Positions 29,597-37,274 of a stretch of 64,000 bases of DNA are shown here, in pieces. The stretch comes from Pseudomonas sp. TH41 (GTDB lineage: Bacteria; Pseudomonadota; Gammaproteobacteria; Pseudomonadales; Pseudomonadaceae). The stretch covers positions 2,996,001-3,060,000 of the forward strand of contig NZ_JAEKFH010000003.1 in the NCBI RefSeq assembly GCF_016650695.1, written 5' to 3'. A program made the translations under genes and the position numbers. The notes below the pieces were generated by a model. That model was not told the origin of the DNA, did not search any database, and was given only the letters and a program-made list of their open reading frames with translations. How positions within the stretch are numbered: position 1 is the stretch's first letter; every line of letters starts with the position of its first letter.

Positions 29597-29798
29597 GGTG
29601 AGCCTGGCTGCAATACCACTGTTGTTGAAGATTCAGCGCGCGGTCGCGGGGCAGGTGGACGCCGCAATGAGCGCAGCGGACCATGGGGGCCGCTTCCAGT
29701 TCCGCAGGGGACTTGGGCACAGAAGCCTGACCTTTGAACTTGCGCCAGAACCATACCGCAGCGGCAATCAAAGCGATCCAGAACAATAAACGAAGCAT
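29565..29798 (-). CDS. PP0621-family zinc-ribbon membrane protein
   Basis: 77 residues: one N-terminal membrane segment (MLRLLFWIALIAAAVWFW) and a C-terminal cysteine/histidine cluster (VRCAHCGVHL, WYCSQAHLEQG) resembling a treble-clef zinc site. It matches the small PP0621-type family commonly found directly before pilS in pseudomonads. Function unknown. The 32-base overlap with pilS suggests translational coupling. Confidence 0.78.
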   Translation of the reverse strand: MLRLLFWIALIAAAVWFWRKFKGQASVPKSPAELEAAPMVRCAHCGVHLPRDRALNLQQQWYCSQAHLEQGPSSSDR

Positions 29799-29888
29799 GG
29801 TGAGCTGCTATTTGATTAATGAATCAGCAGTTTAGCCAAGGACGGGGCAGGCGCACAGCGTAATAGTTCGTCAATAAATAGCAGGCAA

Positions 29889-29913
29889 TAAAAAAGGAGC
29901 CTCGAAAGGCTCC
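29889..29913 (-). terminator. Terminator on the minus strand (bamD)
   Basis: Read on the minus strand: GGAGCCT-TTCG-AGGCTCC followed by six or more U. It lies beyond the REP pair that follows bamD. Confidence 0.85.
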
Positions 29914-29930
29914 CTCTTGGTGTCATGCCG

Positions 29931-30030
29931 TGTAGGAGCGAGCTTGCTCGCGATGGTCGTTAACGATAACGCGTGTTTACCGGCTAAACGCGGCGCTCTT
30001 GAGTCCATCGCGAGCAAGCTCTCTCCTACA
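29931..30030. repeat. REP inverted pair (REPIN), TGTAGGAGCGAGC type
   Basis: The spacer contains GTTAACGATAACGCGTG and GCTAAACGCGG, shared with the pairs at 5760, 35595 and 57130. The right arm has one substitution (CTCTCTCCTACA instead of CTCGCTCCTACA). It lies between the bamD stop and the bamD terminator. Confidence 0.9.
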
Positions 30031-30033
30031 ATG

Positions 30034-31056
30034 TCAGTCGAACACGCCGAAGGTCATGCGGCTGAACCACGAACGGTCAGTGTTATTGCCTTGCGCTTCA
30101 TGATTTTCCTCTTCGATCACGTCGCCATTTGAATCTTTAGGCTTGAGATCGTTTGGAATCGCGTCTTTGGCGTCCTGGAACTGCTTCTGCACGTCCTGGT
30201 TGGCGCGGGTTTCGCCCGGCGGCAGCGGTGGACGGGAATCGATCAGGCCCAGGGTCGCCTTGCTCAACCACGACCGGTTGTCGGCTTCTTCCATCGATGG
30301 CTTGAACTGACCGTCCACCAGGCTCGGGTGGTTCGGGTAATTGAGCTTCAGGGTTTCGAGGCTGGTGTTGGCCAGTTCGTCCAGGTGCAGGCGCTGGTAC
30401 GACTCGACCATTACCGCCAGGCCGTCACCGACCGAAGGGGTTTCCTGGAAGTTTTCTACCACGTAACGACCACGGTTCGCGGCAGCGACATAGGCCTGAC
30501 GGGTCAGGTAGTAGTCTGCAACGTGAATTTCGTAGGCCGCCAGCAGGTTGCGCAGGTAGATCATGCGCTGCTTGGCGTCAGGCGAGTAGCGGCTGTTGGG
30601 GAAGCGGCTGGTCAGCTGGGCGAACTCGTTATAGGAGTCACGAGCTGCACCCGGATCACGCTTGGTCATGTCCAGCGGCAGGAAACGCGACAGCAGGCCG
30701 ACGTCCTGGTCGAAAGACGTCAGGCCCTTGAGGTAGTAAGCGTAATCCACGTTCGGATGCTGTGGGTGCAAGCGAATGAAACGCTCGGCAGCGGACTTCG
30801 CAGCCTCAGGCTCAGTGTTCTTGTAGTTGGCATAGATGAGCTCGAGTTGAGCCTGATCAGCGTAGCGACCGAACGGATAACGCGACTCCAGGGCCTTCAG
30901 CTTGGCTGTGGCGGCGGTGTAGCTATTGTTGTCCAGGTCGTGCTGAGCCTGCTGGTACAGCTCGACTTCACTCAGGTTTTCGTCTACGACTTCCTTCGAT
31001 GAGCAAGCAGCGGTCAATGCGAGGATGGCGATCAGCAGCAGGTGTTTCACTTGCAT
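30034..31056 (-). CDS. bamD: Outer-membrane assembly lipoprotein BamD
   Basis: 340 residues from the ATG at 31056. Signal peptide with lipobox LTAAC (Cys18). TPR repeats cover roughly residues 30-245, including [21 protein letters not shown] and [22 protein letters not shown]-terminal extension past the TPR region, absent from the E. coli protein, runs from about 250 to 340 and ends [11 protein letters not shown]. It is part of the BAM complex that inserts beta-barrels. Divergent from rluD. Confidence 0.94.
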   Translation of the reverse strand: MQVKHLLLIAILALTAACSSKEVVDENLSEVELYQQAQHDLDNNSYTAATAKLKALESRYPFGRYADQAQLELIYANYKNTEPEAAKSAAERFIRLHPQHPNVDYAYYLKGLTSFDQDVGLLSRFLPLDMTKRDPGAARDSYNEFAQLTSRFPNSRYSPDAKQRMIYLRNLLAAYEIHVADYYLTRQAYVAAANRGRYVVENFQETPSVGDGLAVMVESYQRLHLDELANTSLETLKLNYPNHPSLVDGQFKPSMEEADNRSWLSKATLGLIDSRPPLPPGETRANQDVQKQFQDAKDAIPNDLKPKDSNGDVIEEENHEAQGNNTDRSWFSRMTFGVFD

Positions 31057-31106
31057 GGCGGCTTGCGTCCCTATGACGGCCGCTGTCTTGGGCGGGGCCG
31101 TCCTGT

Positions 31107-31112
31107 TATGAT
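31107..31112 (+). promoter_or_regulatory. Possible -10 box for rluD-pgeF
   Basis: TATGAT between the divergent bamD and rluD genes. No good -35 is seen at the usual distance, so this is tentative. Confidence 0.35.
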
Positions 31113-31207
31113 GAGTGCCCCGTTGAATAGCCTCGGGGCAAAAGACGCCGTATTTAACCACAAGCGCGCAGCCGAAACCAAAGGCTGTGCCGACGCCTAG
31201 TCTGAGC

Positions 31208-32170
31208 ATGTCCGATAAAATTGAACTTCGCGCAGAGGTGCCGTCCGAATTGGGCGGCCAACGCCTCGATCAAGTCGCCGCACAATTATTCGCTGAGCAC
31301 TCGCGCTCGCGCCTTTCCGCCTGGATCAAAGACGGCCGCCTGACTGTGGATGGGGCGGTTATCCGCCCGCGAGACATCGTTCACGGTGGCGCCATTCTTG
31401 AGCTGACTGCCGAGCAGGAAGCTCAGGGCGAATGGATCGCTCAAGACATCGAGCTGGACATCGTCTATGAAGACGACGACATCCTGGTGATCAACAAGCC
31501 TGCGGGCCTGGTGGTTCACCCGGCTGCCGGCCACGCCGATGGCACCTTGCTCAACGCCTTGCTGCACCACGTGCCGGACATCATCAATGTGCCCCGCGCC
31601 GGTATCGTGCATCGACTGGACAAGGACACCACCGGTCTGATGGTGGTGGCCAAGACCATTCAAGCGCAGACGCAGCTGGTTACACAGTTGCAGAGCCGCA
31701 GCGTCAGCCGGATCTACGAGTGCATCGTGATCGGTGTGGTGACGGCGGGCGGCAAGATCAACGCGCCGATCGGTCGCCATGGCCAGCAACGCCAGCGCAT
31801 GGCGGTGATGGAAGGTGGCAAGCAAGCCGTCAGCCATTACCGTGTGCTTGAGCGTTTCCGCTCCCACACTCACGTGCGGGTGAAGCTGGAAACCGGTCGT
31901 ACGCACCAGATTCGTGTGCACATGGCCCACATCAACTTCCCGTTGGTCGGAGATCCTGCCTACGGTGGTCGTTTCCGTATCCCGCCGGCAGCCAGTGTGA
32001 CCATGATCGAATCGTTGAAAGCGTTCCCGCGTCAGGCGCTGCATGCGCGGTTCCTGGAACTGGATCACCCGACGACCGGTAAGCGCATGAGCTGGGAATC
32101 GCCACTACCCGACGACTTCGTCTGGTTGCTGACGCTGCTCAAGCAAGACCGCGAGGCGTTCATCGGATGA
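31208..32170 (+). CDS. rluD: 23S rRNA pseudouridine synthase RluD
   Basis: 320 residues from the ATG at 31208. N-terminal S4 RNA-binding domain ([29 protein letters not shown]) and RluA-type catalytic domain with [16 protein letters not shown], whose Asp is the nucleophile. It modifies helix 69 of 23S rRNA (positions 1911, 1915 and 1917 in E. coli). It overlaps pgeF by 4 bases, the same rluD-yfiH pair as in E. coli. Confidence 0.94.
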   Translation: MSDKIELRAEVPSELGGQRLDQVAAQLFAEHSRSRLSAWIKDGRLTVDGAVIRPRDIVHGGAILELTAEQEAQGEWIAQDIELDIVYEDDDILVINKPAGLVVHPAAGHADGTLLNALLHHVPDIINVPRAGIVHRLDKDTTGLMVVAKTIQAQTQLVTQLQSRSVSRIYECIVIGVVTAGGKINAPIGRHGQQRQRMAVMEGGKQAVSHYRVLERFRSHTHVRVKLETGRTHQIRVHMAHINFPLVGDPAYGGRFRIPPAASVTMIESLKAFPRQALHARFLELDHPTTGKRMSWESPLPDDFVWLLTLLKQDREAFIG

Positions 32171-32892
32171 GTGACTGGCTGATTCCCGACTGGCCTGCGC
32201 CTGCCGGGGTGAAAGCCTGCGTCACCACCCGTGCGGGCGGCGTCAGTCTGGCGCCGTTCGACAGCCTCAATCTCGGCGATCACGTCGACGACAGCCCCGA
32301 AGCTGTGGCCGAAAATCGCCGTCGTCTCACCGATCATTTCTCTATTCAACCGGCCTGGCTGCAACAGGTTCACGGCATCGTCGTGGCACATGCAGACCCA
32401 AGCCGTGTGGATACCGCTGACGCCAGTTGGACCGCAACCCCCGGGATTGCCTGCGCGGCGATGACGGCTGATTGCCTGCCGGCATTGTTTTGCGACCGTG
32501 CCGGTACTCGCGTTGCGGCGGCCCATGCAGGTTGGCGCGGATTGGCGGCGGGCGTGCTGGAAGCCACTCTCGACAGTCTGGCCGTGCCGCCGGAAGACGT
32601 GCTGGTCTGGCTCGGCCCGGCCATTGGCCCCCAAGCCTTTGAAGTCGGCCCGGAAGTGCGCGAGACCTTCGTCCAGCAATTGCCCGACGCCGCCCAAGCC
32701 TTTGTGCCGAGCCAAAACGCCGACAAGTTCATGGCCGACATCTATACGCTGGCGCGTTTGCGTCTGGCCGCTCGCGGTGTAACGGCTGTCTACGGTGGCG
32801 GTTTCTGCACCGTGACCGATCCACGCTTCTTTTCCTACCGTCGCAGCCCTCGCACGGGTCGATTTGCCTCCCTTATCTGGCTTGAAAGCTAG
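32167..32892 (+). CDS. pgeF: Peptidoglycan editing factor PgeF (YfiH, laccase-domain family)
   Basis: 241 residues of the YfiH/multicopper-polyphenol-oxidase fold. Conserved metal-binding pattern: QVHGIVVAHADP, ITADCLPALFCD-type segment (MTADCLPALF) and AAAHAGWRGLAAGVLE, then GPAIGPQAFEVG. E. coli YfiH prevents wrong incorporation of serine into peptidoglycan; related proteins have purine-nucleoside phosphorylase activity. Start overlaps the rluD stop (ATGA). Confidence 0.92.
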   Translation: MSDWLIPDWPAPAGVKACVTTRAGGVSLAPFDSLNLGDHVDDSPEAVAENRRRLTDHFSIQPAWLQQVHGIVVAHADPSRVDTADASWTATPGIACAAMTADCLPALFCDRAGTRVAAAHAGWRGLAAGVLEATLDSLAVPPEDVLVWLGPAIGPQAFEVGPEVRETFVQQLPDAAQAFVPSQNADKFMADIYTLARLRLAARGVTAVYGGGFCTVTDPRFFSYRRSPRTGRFASLIWLES

Positions 32893-32922
32893 ACTTCCCT
32901 GATCTGCATCAACCTTGTGACG

Positions 32923-32951
32923 CTTGAATCTCCCAGAATCGACCACATCTA
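32923..32951 (+). promoter_or_regulatory. Heat-shock (sigma32) promoter for clpB
   Basis: CTTGAA (32923-32928), 14-base spacer, CCACATCTA (32943-32951), close to the RpoH consensus CTTGAA-N13/14-CCCCATNTA. It lies 70 bases before the clpB start codon. Confidence 0.82.
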
Positions 32952-33021
32952 ATGAGGTATCTGGCAGGTTTCTTCATTCAGGATGTTTATAGGTCCGGCC
33001 TGCTCAAAAGGAAGGTGACCC

Positions 33022-35586
33022 ATGCGTATAGACCGTTTAACCAGCAAGTTGCAGTTAGCCTTGTCCGACGCCCAATCCCTGGCCGTTGGCCTCGATCATC
33101 CCGGCATTGAACCGGCGCACTTGATGCAAGCCATGCTTGAACAACAGGGTGGTTCGATCAAGCCCCTGTTGATGCAGGTGGGCTTTGACGTCAACAGCTT
33201 GCGTAAAGAGCTGACCAAAGAGCTCGACCAACTACCGAAAATCCAGAATCCGACCGGCGACGTCAACATGTCGCAGGATCTGGCGCGCCTGCTCAACCAG
33301 GCCGATCGCCTGGCCCAGCAGAAGGGCGACCAGTTCATCTCCAGCGAACTGGTGCTGCTCGCCGCGATGGACGAGAACAGCAAGCTGGGCAAATTGTTGC
33401 TCGGCCAGGGCGTCAGCAAGAAAGCCCTGGAAAACGCGATCAACAACCTGCGTGGCGGCGAAGCGGTCAATGACGCCAACCACGAAGAGTCACGTCAGGC
33501 GCTGGATAAATACACCGTCGACCTGACCAAGCGCGCCGAAGAGGGCAAGCTTGACCCGGTCATCGGCCGCGACGACGAAATTCGTCGGACCATTCAGGTC
33601 CTGCAGCGTCGCACCAAGAACAACCCGGTGCTGATCGGTGAACCTGGCGTGGGTAAAACCGCCATCGCCGAAGGCCTCGCCCAGCGCATCATTAACGGTG
33701 AAGTGCCGGATGGACTGAAAGGCAAACGCCTGTTGTCCCTGGACATGGGGTCGCTGATTGCCGGTGCCAAGTATCGCGGCGAGTTCGAAGAGCGCCTGAA
33801 ATCCCTGCTTAACGAGCTGTCGAAGCAGGAAGGGCAGATCATTCTGTTCATCGACGAATTGCACACCATGGTCGGCGCCGGTAAAGGCGAAGGCTCGATG
33901 GATGCGGGCAACATGCTTAAACCGGCATTGGCTCGCGGTGAGCTGCACTGCGTCGGCGCGACCACGCTTAACGAATACCGCCAATATATAGAGAAGGATG
34001 CGGCCCTCGAACGGCGCTTCCAGAAAGTGTTGGTGGATGAGCCGAGCGAAGAAGACACCATCGCCATCCTGCGTGGCCTGAAAGAGCGTTACGAGGTTCA
34101 CCACAAGGTGGCGATCACCGACGGCGCGATCATTGCCGCGGCCAAGCTCAGTCATCGCTACATTACGGATCGTCAGTTGCCGGACAAGGCCATCGACCTG
34201 ATCGATGAAGCCGCCAGTCGTATCCGCATGGAGATCGACTCCAAGCCGGAAGTGCTCGACCGCCTGGAACGTCGCCTGATTCAGCTGAAGGTGGAATCCC
34301 AGGCGCTGAAGAAAGAAAGCGACGACGCGGCGAAGAAACGTCTGGAAAAACTCCAGGAAGAAATCGTTCGTCTGGAGCGTGAGTACTCGGACCTCGAAGA
34401 AATCTGGAACGCGGAAAAAGCCGAGGTTCAGGGCTCCGCGCAGATCCAGCAAAAAATTGAACAGTCCCGTCAGGAACTGGAAACTGCCCGCCGCAAAGGC
34501 GACCTGAACCGCATGGCCGAGCTGCAATACGGGGTTATCCCGGACCTGGAGCGTAGCCTGCAGATGGTCGACCAGCATGGCAAAAGCGAGAACCAGTTGC
34601 TGCGCAGCAAGGTGACAGAGGAAGAGATTGCCGAAGTCGTCTCGAAGTGGACCGGCATTCCCGTGTCGAAAATGCTCGAAGGCGAGCGCGACAAGTTGAT
34701 GAAGATGGAAAGCCTGTTGCACCAACGTGTGATTGGTCAGGACGAAGCGGTTATTGCGGTTTCCAACGCGGTACGGCGTTCCCGAGCCGGGTTGTCGGAC
34801 CCGAATCGTCCGAGCGGTTCATTCATGTTCCTCGGCCCGACCGGTGTCGGTAAAACCGAGCTGTGCAAGGCGCTGGCCGAGTTCCTCTTCGATACGGAAG
34901 AGGCGATGGTGCGGATCGATATGTCCGAGTTCATGGAGAAACATTCCGTGGCCCGACTGATCGGCGCGCCACCAGGCTACGTAGGCTATGAAGAAGGCGG
35001 TTACCTGACCGAGGCAGTGCGTCGCAAGCCTTATTCGGTAATCCTCCTGGACGAGGTCGAGAAGGCTCACCCGGATGTCTTCAACATCTTGTTGCAGGTG
35101 CTGGAAGATGGCCGACTGACCGACAGCCATGGCCGCACGGTGGATTTCAAAAATACCGTGATAGTCATGACCTCCAACCTGGGCTCGGTGCAGATCCAGG
35201 AACTGGTCGGTGATCGTGAAGCGCAGCGTGCGGCGGTGATGGATGCGATTTCCACGCACTTCCGTCCGGAGTTCATCAACCGGGTCGACGAAGTGGTGAT
35301 CTTCGAGCCGTTGGCTCGGGATCAGATCGCCGGCATTACCGAGATCCAGTTGGGTCGCCTGCGCAGTCGTCTGACCGAGCGCGAGCTGAAACTGGAACTC
35401 AGCCCTGAGGCCATGGATAAGCTGATAGCGGTGGGTTACGACCCGGTGTATGGCGCACGGCCGCTCAAACGAGCGATCCAGCGCTGGATCGAGAACCCGT
35501 TGGCGCAGCTGATTCTGTCGGGTCGCTTCATGCCCGGCGATACCGCCAAAGGTGTCGTGGAAAACGACGAAATCGTCTTCGTCTGA
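33022..35586 (+). CDS. clpB: ATP-dependent disaggregase ClpB
   Basis: 854 residues. Clp N-domain (1-145), first AAA+ module with [16 protein letters not shown], a long coiled-coil M-domain (about 410-520, rich in Glu/Lys/Gln), and a second AAA+ module with [16 protein letters not shown] and [22 protein letters not shown]. The M-domain distinguishes ClpB from ClpA/ClpC, and there is no IGF/L loop for ClpP docking. It rescues aggregated proteins with DnaK. AAGGAAGG is the ribosome-binding site; the promoter is heat-shock type. Confidence 0.97.
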   Translation: MRIDRLTSKLQLALSDAQSLAVGLDHPGIEPAHLMQAMLEQQGGSIKPLLMQVGFDVNSLRKELTKELDQLPKIQNPTGDVNMSQDLARLLNQADRLAQQKGDQFISSELVLLAAMDENSKLGKLLLGQGVSKKALENAINNLRGGEAVNDANHEESRQALDKYTVDLTKRAEEGKLDPVIGRDDEIRRTIQVLQRRTKNNPVLIGEPGVGKTAIAEGLAQRIINGEVPDGLKGKRLLSLDMGSLIAGAKYRGEFEERLKSLLNELSKQEGQIILFIDELHTMVGAGKGEGSMDAGNMLKPALARGELHCVGATTLNEYRQYIEKDAALERRFQKVLVDEPSEEDTIAILRGLKERYEVHHKVAITDGAIIAAAKLSHRYITDRQLPDKAIDLIDEAASRIRMEIDSKPEVLDRLERRLIQLKVESQALKKESDDAAKKRLEKLQEEIVRLEREYSDLEEIWNAEKAEVQGSAQIQQKIEQSRQELETARRKGDLNRMAELQYGVIPDLERSLQMVDQHGKSENQLLRSKVTEEEIAEVVSKWTGIPVSKMLEGERDKLMKMESLLHQRVIGQDEAVIAVSNAVRRSRAGLSDPNRPSGSFMFLGPTGVGKTELCKALAEFLFDTEEAMVRIDMSEFMEKHSVARLIGAPPGYVGYEEGGYLTEAVRRKPYSVILLDEVEKAHPDVFNILLQVLEDGRLTDSHGRTVDFKNTVIVMTSNLGSVQIQELVGDREAQRAAVMDAISTHFRPEFINRVDEVVIFEPLARDQIAGITEIQLGRLRSRLTERELKLELSPEAMDKLIAVGYDPVYGARPLKRAIQRWIENPLAQLILSGRFMPGDTAKGVVENDEIVFV

Positions 35587-35594
35587 TCCACTTT

Positions 35595-35694
35595 TGTAGG
35601 AGCGAGCTTGCTCGCGATGGTCGATAACGATAACGCGTACGTCCTGGATAAATGCGCTGTCATTGAGCGTTTCGCGAGCAAGCTCGCTCCTACA
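35595..35694. repeat. REP inverted pair (REPIN), TGTAGGAGCGAGC type
   Basis: The spacer has GATAACGATAACGCGTACG and GGATAAATGCG, matching the conserved-spacer subfamily. It sits between the clpB stop codon and its terminator. Confidence 0.9.
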
Positions 35695-35713
35695 CAATCC
35701 ATAGCTGAACAGG

Positions 35714-35741
35714 AGGCCTCGCATTGCGAGGCCTTTTTTTC
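35714..35741 (+). terminator. Intrinsic terminator of clpB
   Basis: AGGCCTCGC-ATT-GCGAGGCC followed by eight T. A strong stem and U-run. Confidence 0.92.
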
Positions 35742-35873
35742 ATTAGGTTGTTGAACTGAAAGGAAAAGGCTTGTAAAGTGCGCCCCGCAGTAAGTCACCC
35801 GGTAGGGTTTCTGCTCCCCAAGCAGGAATCTGAAATAAGTTGCAAATCATTAACTTGAATGCAAATTAGGGGG
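35742..35873. other. Intergenic DNA before the tRNA promoter
   Basis: Part of a 400-base stretch without protein genes between clpB and the tRNA cluster. It is AT-richer than its surroundings (for example near 35835-35870), as expected for an upstream activating A/T region of a stable-RNA promoter. I see nothing else in it. Confidence 0.4.
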
Positions 35874-35901
35874 TTGACAGAGGTGCTTAAAATTGTAGAA
35901 T
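35874..35901 (+). promoter_or_regulatory. Sigma70 promoter of the tRNA cluster
   Basis: TTGACA (35874-35879), 16-base spacer, TAGAAT (35896-35901), followed by the GC-rich discriminator AGCGCGCC typical of stringently controlled stable-RNA promoters. Confidence 0.82.
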
Positions 35902-35987
35902 AGCGCGCCTCAGACACACGAACGCAGCGATGCGAACGGGTCGAAGAGGTGAAGCAAGCTTCACAGTTGTAAATTGAAATATGTAGT

Positions 35988-36063
35988 TCCGTGATAGCTC
36001 AGTCGGTAGAGCAAATGACTGTTAATCATTGGGTCCCAGGTTCGAGTCCTGGTCACGGAGCCA
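35988..36063 (+). tRNA. tRNA-Asn (GTT)
   Basis: 76 bases, encoded CCA. Acceptor stem TCCGTGA pairs with TCACGGA; anticodon GTT in the loop CTGTTAATC; T-loop GGTTCGAGTCC. First tRNA of the cluster, about 80 bases after the promoter. Confidence 0.95.
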
Positions 36064-36072
36064 ATTTCAAAC

Positions 36073-36149
36073 CGGGGTATAGCGCAGTCCGGTAGCGCGC
36101 CTGCTTTGGGAGCAGGATGTCAGGAGTTCGAATCCCCTTACCCCGACCA
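36073..36149 (+). tRNA. tRNA-Pro (TGG), copy 1
   Basis: 77 bases, encoded CCA. Acceptor CGGGGTA pairs with TACCCCG; anticodon TGG in the loop TTTGGGA. Identical in sequence to the copy at 36327. Confidence 0.95.
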
Positions 36150-36154
36150 TTTTT

Positions 36155-36230
36155 GGGTCGTTAGCTCAGTTGGTAGAGCAGTTGGCTTTTAACCAATTGG
36201 TCGTAGGTTCGAATCCCACACGACCCACCA
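36155..36230 (+). tRNA. tRNA-Lys (TTT)
   Basis: 76 bases, encoded CCA. Acceptor GGGTCGT pairs with ACGACCC; anticodon TTT in the loop CTTTTAA. Five bases after tRNA-Pro. Confidence 0.95.
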
Positions 36231-36294
36231 TTTTTGAAACCAGTTAACGCTGGAATCGAATCTTAAGATCAGAGGCCAAAAGCGCTGATCGAAG

Positions 36295-36324
36295 AAGGCG
36301 ACTTGTAAAGGTCGCCTTTTTTTT
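36295..36324 (+). terminator. Intrinsic terminator after tRNA-Lys
   Basis: AAGGCGAC, loop TTGTAAA, GGTCGCCTT, then T8. It ends two bases before the second tRNA-Pro. An upstream pair GATCAG (36268-36273) / CTGATC (36284-36289) might form a competing hairpin. Confidence 0.85.
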
Positions 36325-36326
36325 AC

Positions 36327-36403
36327 CGGGGTATAGCGCAGTCCGGTAGCGCGCCTGCTTTGGGAGCAGGATGTCAGGAGTTCGAATCCCCTTACCCCGA
36401 CCA
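36327..36403 (+). tRNA. tRNA-Pro (TGG), copy 2
   Basis: 77 bases, identical to the copy at 36073, including CCA. No promoter is visible in the 96 bases after tRNA-Lys, and a strong terminator sits directly in front, so transcription would depend on readthrough or an unrecognised promoter. Confidence 0.93.
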
Positions 36404-36410
36404 TATTAAA

Positions 36411-36441
36411 AATCCTCGTATCGAAAGATACGGGGATTTTT
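36411..36441 (+). terminator. Terminator after the second tRNA-Pro
   Basis: AATCCTCGTATC-GAAA-GATACGGGGATT then T7. A strong hairpin closing the tRNA cluster. Confidence 0.9.
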
Positions 36442-36500
36442 TTTGTCTTCGAAAAAGTGAGGCTTTGGTCCAGCGCTTTCAGGTTTGATTTCGACAGGCG

Positions 36501-36533
36501 AAAAAATGCCCCGCTTCTCGTTGAGAGGCGGGG
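36501..36533 (-). terminator. Terminator of the EF-hand gene
   Basis: On the minus strand: GCCCCGCCTCTC-AAC-GAGAAGCGGGGC, then a U-run. It lies 15 bases after the stop codon. Confidence 0.9.
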
Positions 36534-36548
36534 CTGGGGCTCAGACGC

Positions 36549-36956
36549 TTAGGCGCCGTCTTGGTCTTTCAGGTGCTCGAACAAGCCTTTTGGCATTTTC
36601 TTGCCATTGGCTTCGAAGTTGGCTTTTACGTTGTTGTAAGCCTCTTGCTCGTCGATGAAACCGTCATGGTTGGTGTCGATCTTGTCGAAATCGGACTTCG
36701 GCGCGACTTTCAGAAATTCGGCACGGGATACTTTGCCGTCGCCATCGGTGTCGGTTTTTGCCATCGATGCATCGCCACACTTGCCTTCGCCACATTTGCC
36801 TTCAGGGGTTTTCACCACCTGTTCGGCCGACGCCAGCAGGTAACCCTGAGTCAGGGGCTGCGAGGCGAACACGGAGCCGGACAACATCAAGCCACCCGCC
36901 AGGACAGCGCCGAGCAGGCCAATGGTGTTCTTGCTGAGAGTAGTGGTACGGGACAT
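36549..36956 (-). CDS. Secreted EF-hand protein with an EGKCGEGKCG motif
   Basis: 135 residues with AGGAGA before the ATG. A signal peptide (MSRTTTLSKNTIGLLGAVLA onward, cleavage near VFASQ) exports it. Residues 52-61 read EGKCGEGKCG, the repeat found in HvfA-type precursor peptides whose cysteines are modified by DUF692 (MNIO) enzymes into copper-binding groups. Two EF-hand loops follow: DTDTDGDGKVSRAE (Asp69/71/73, Glu80) and DTNHDGFIDEQE (Asp94, Asn96, Asp98, Glu105). No DUF692 or partner gene is in the window. Signal peptide and motifs are seen; metal binding and modification are inference. It could simply be a calcium-binding periplasmic protein. Confidence 0.8.
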   Translation of the reverse strand: MSRTTTLSKNTIGLLGAVLAGGLMLSGSVFASQPLTQGYLLASAEQVVKTPEGKCGEGKCGDASMAKTDTDGDGKVSRAEFLKVAPKSDFDKIDTNHDGFIDEQEAYNNVKANFEANGKKMPKGLFEHLKDQDGA

Positions 36957-37175
36957 TTACATTCTCCTGGGTTGCACAACACAACCGCTCAATAGTGGAC
37001 GCCACGACAGTGTGGCGTTAGCCGAAGCGGGCGGGGTGCCTTGCTCGGATGTGGCTATTTAACGGTCGGGGTGTATCGCAACTGTGTCGTGCAAGGGGGG
37101 AGTTTGTAAGCGAAGGGGGTGGATCGCGGGGATAGATACAGTGAGACACAGATCGTCTGTGCCACGAGAAACAAA
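36957..37175. other. Intergenic DNA upstream of the EF-hand gene
   Basis: With the REP pair this is a gene-free stretch of about 320 bases. The part next to the EF-hand gene should hold its promoter, but I cannot place clear -35 and -10 boxes. A short inverted repeat GGTTG/CAACC lies at about 36970-36990. No ORF of interest. Confidence 0.4.
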
Positions 37176-37264
37176 TGTGGGAGCGGGCTTGCTCGCGAAA
37201 GCGGTGGATCAGGCAACAGTTCGTCGACTGACCCACCGCTTTCGCGAGCAAGCCCGCTCCCACA
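37176..37264. repeat. REP inverted pair (REPIN), TGTGGGAGCGGGC type
   Basis: Inverted cores plus a long extension: GCGAAAGCGGTGG pairs with CCACCGCTTTCGC, giving arms longer than in the other pairs. It lies just after the NDH-2 stop codon. Confidence 0.9.
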
Positions 37265-37274
37265 CTAGACCGAG

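Noticed and set aside
33490..34725. 411-codon minus-strand frame over clpB
   Set aside because: Antisense shadow of a gene with complete ClpB architecture.
35988..36403. tRNA cluster as an integration site with a genomic island
   Set aside because: No integrase, no direct repeat of a tRNA 3' end outside the cluster apart from the complete second tRNA-Pro, and the flanking genes are core.
36189..36404. 71-codon frame on the minus strand across the tRNAs
   Set aside because: It is the complement of tRNA-Lys and tRNA-Pro; a common spurious ORF in tRNA clusters.
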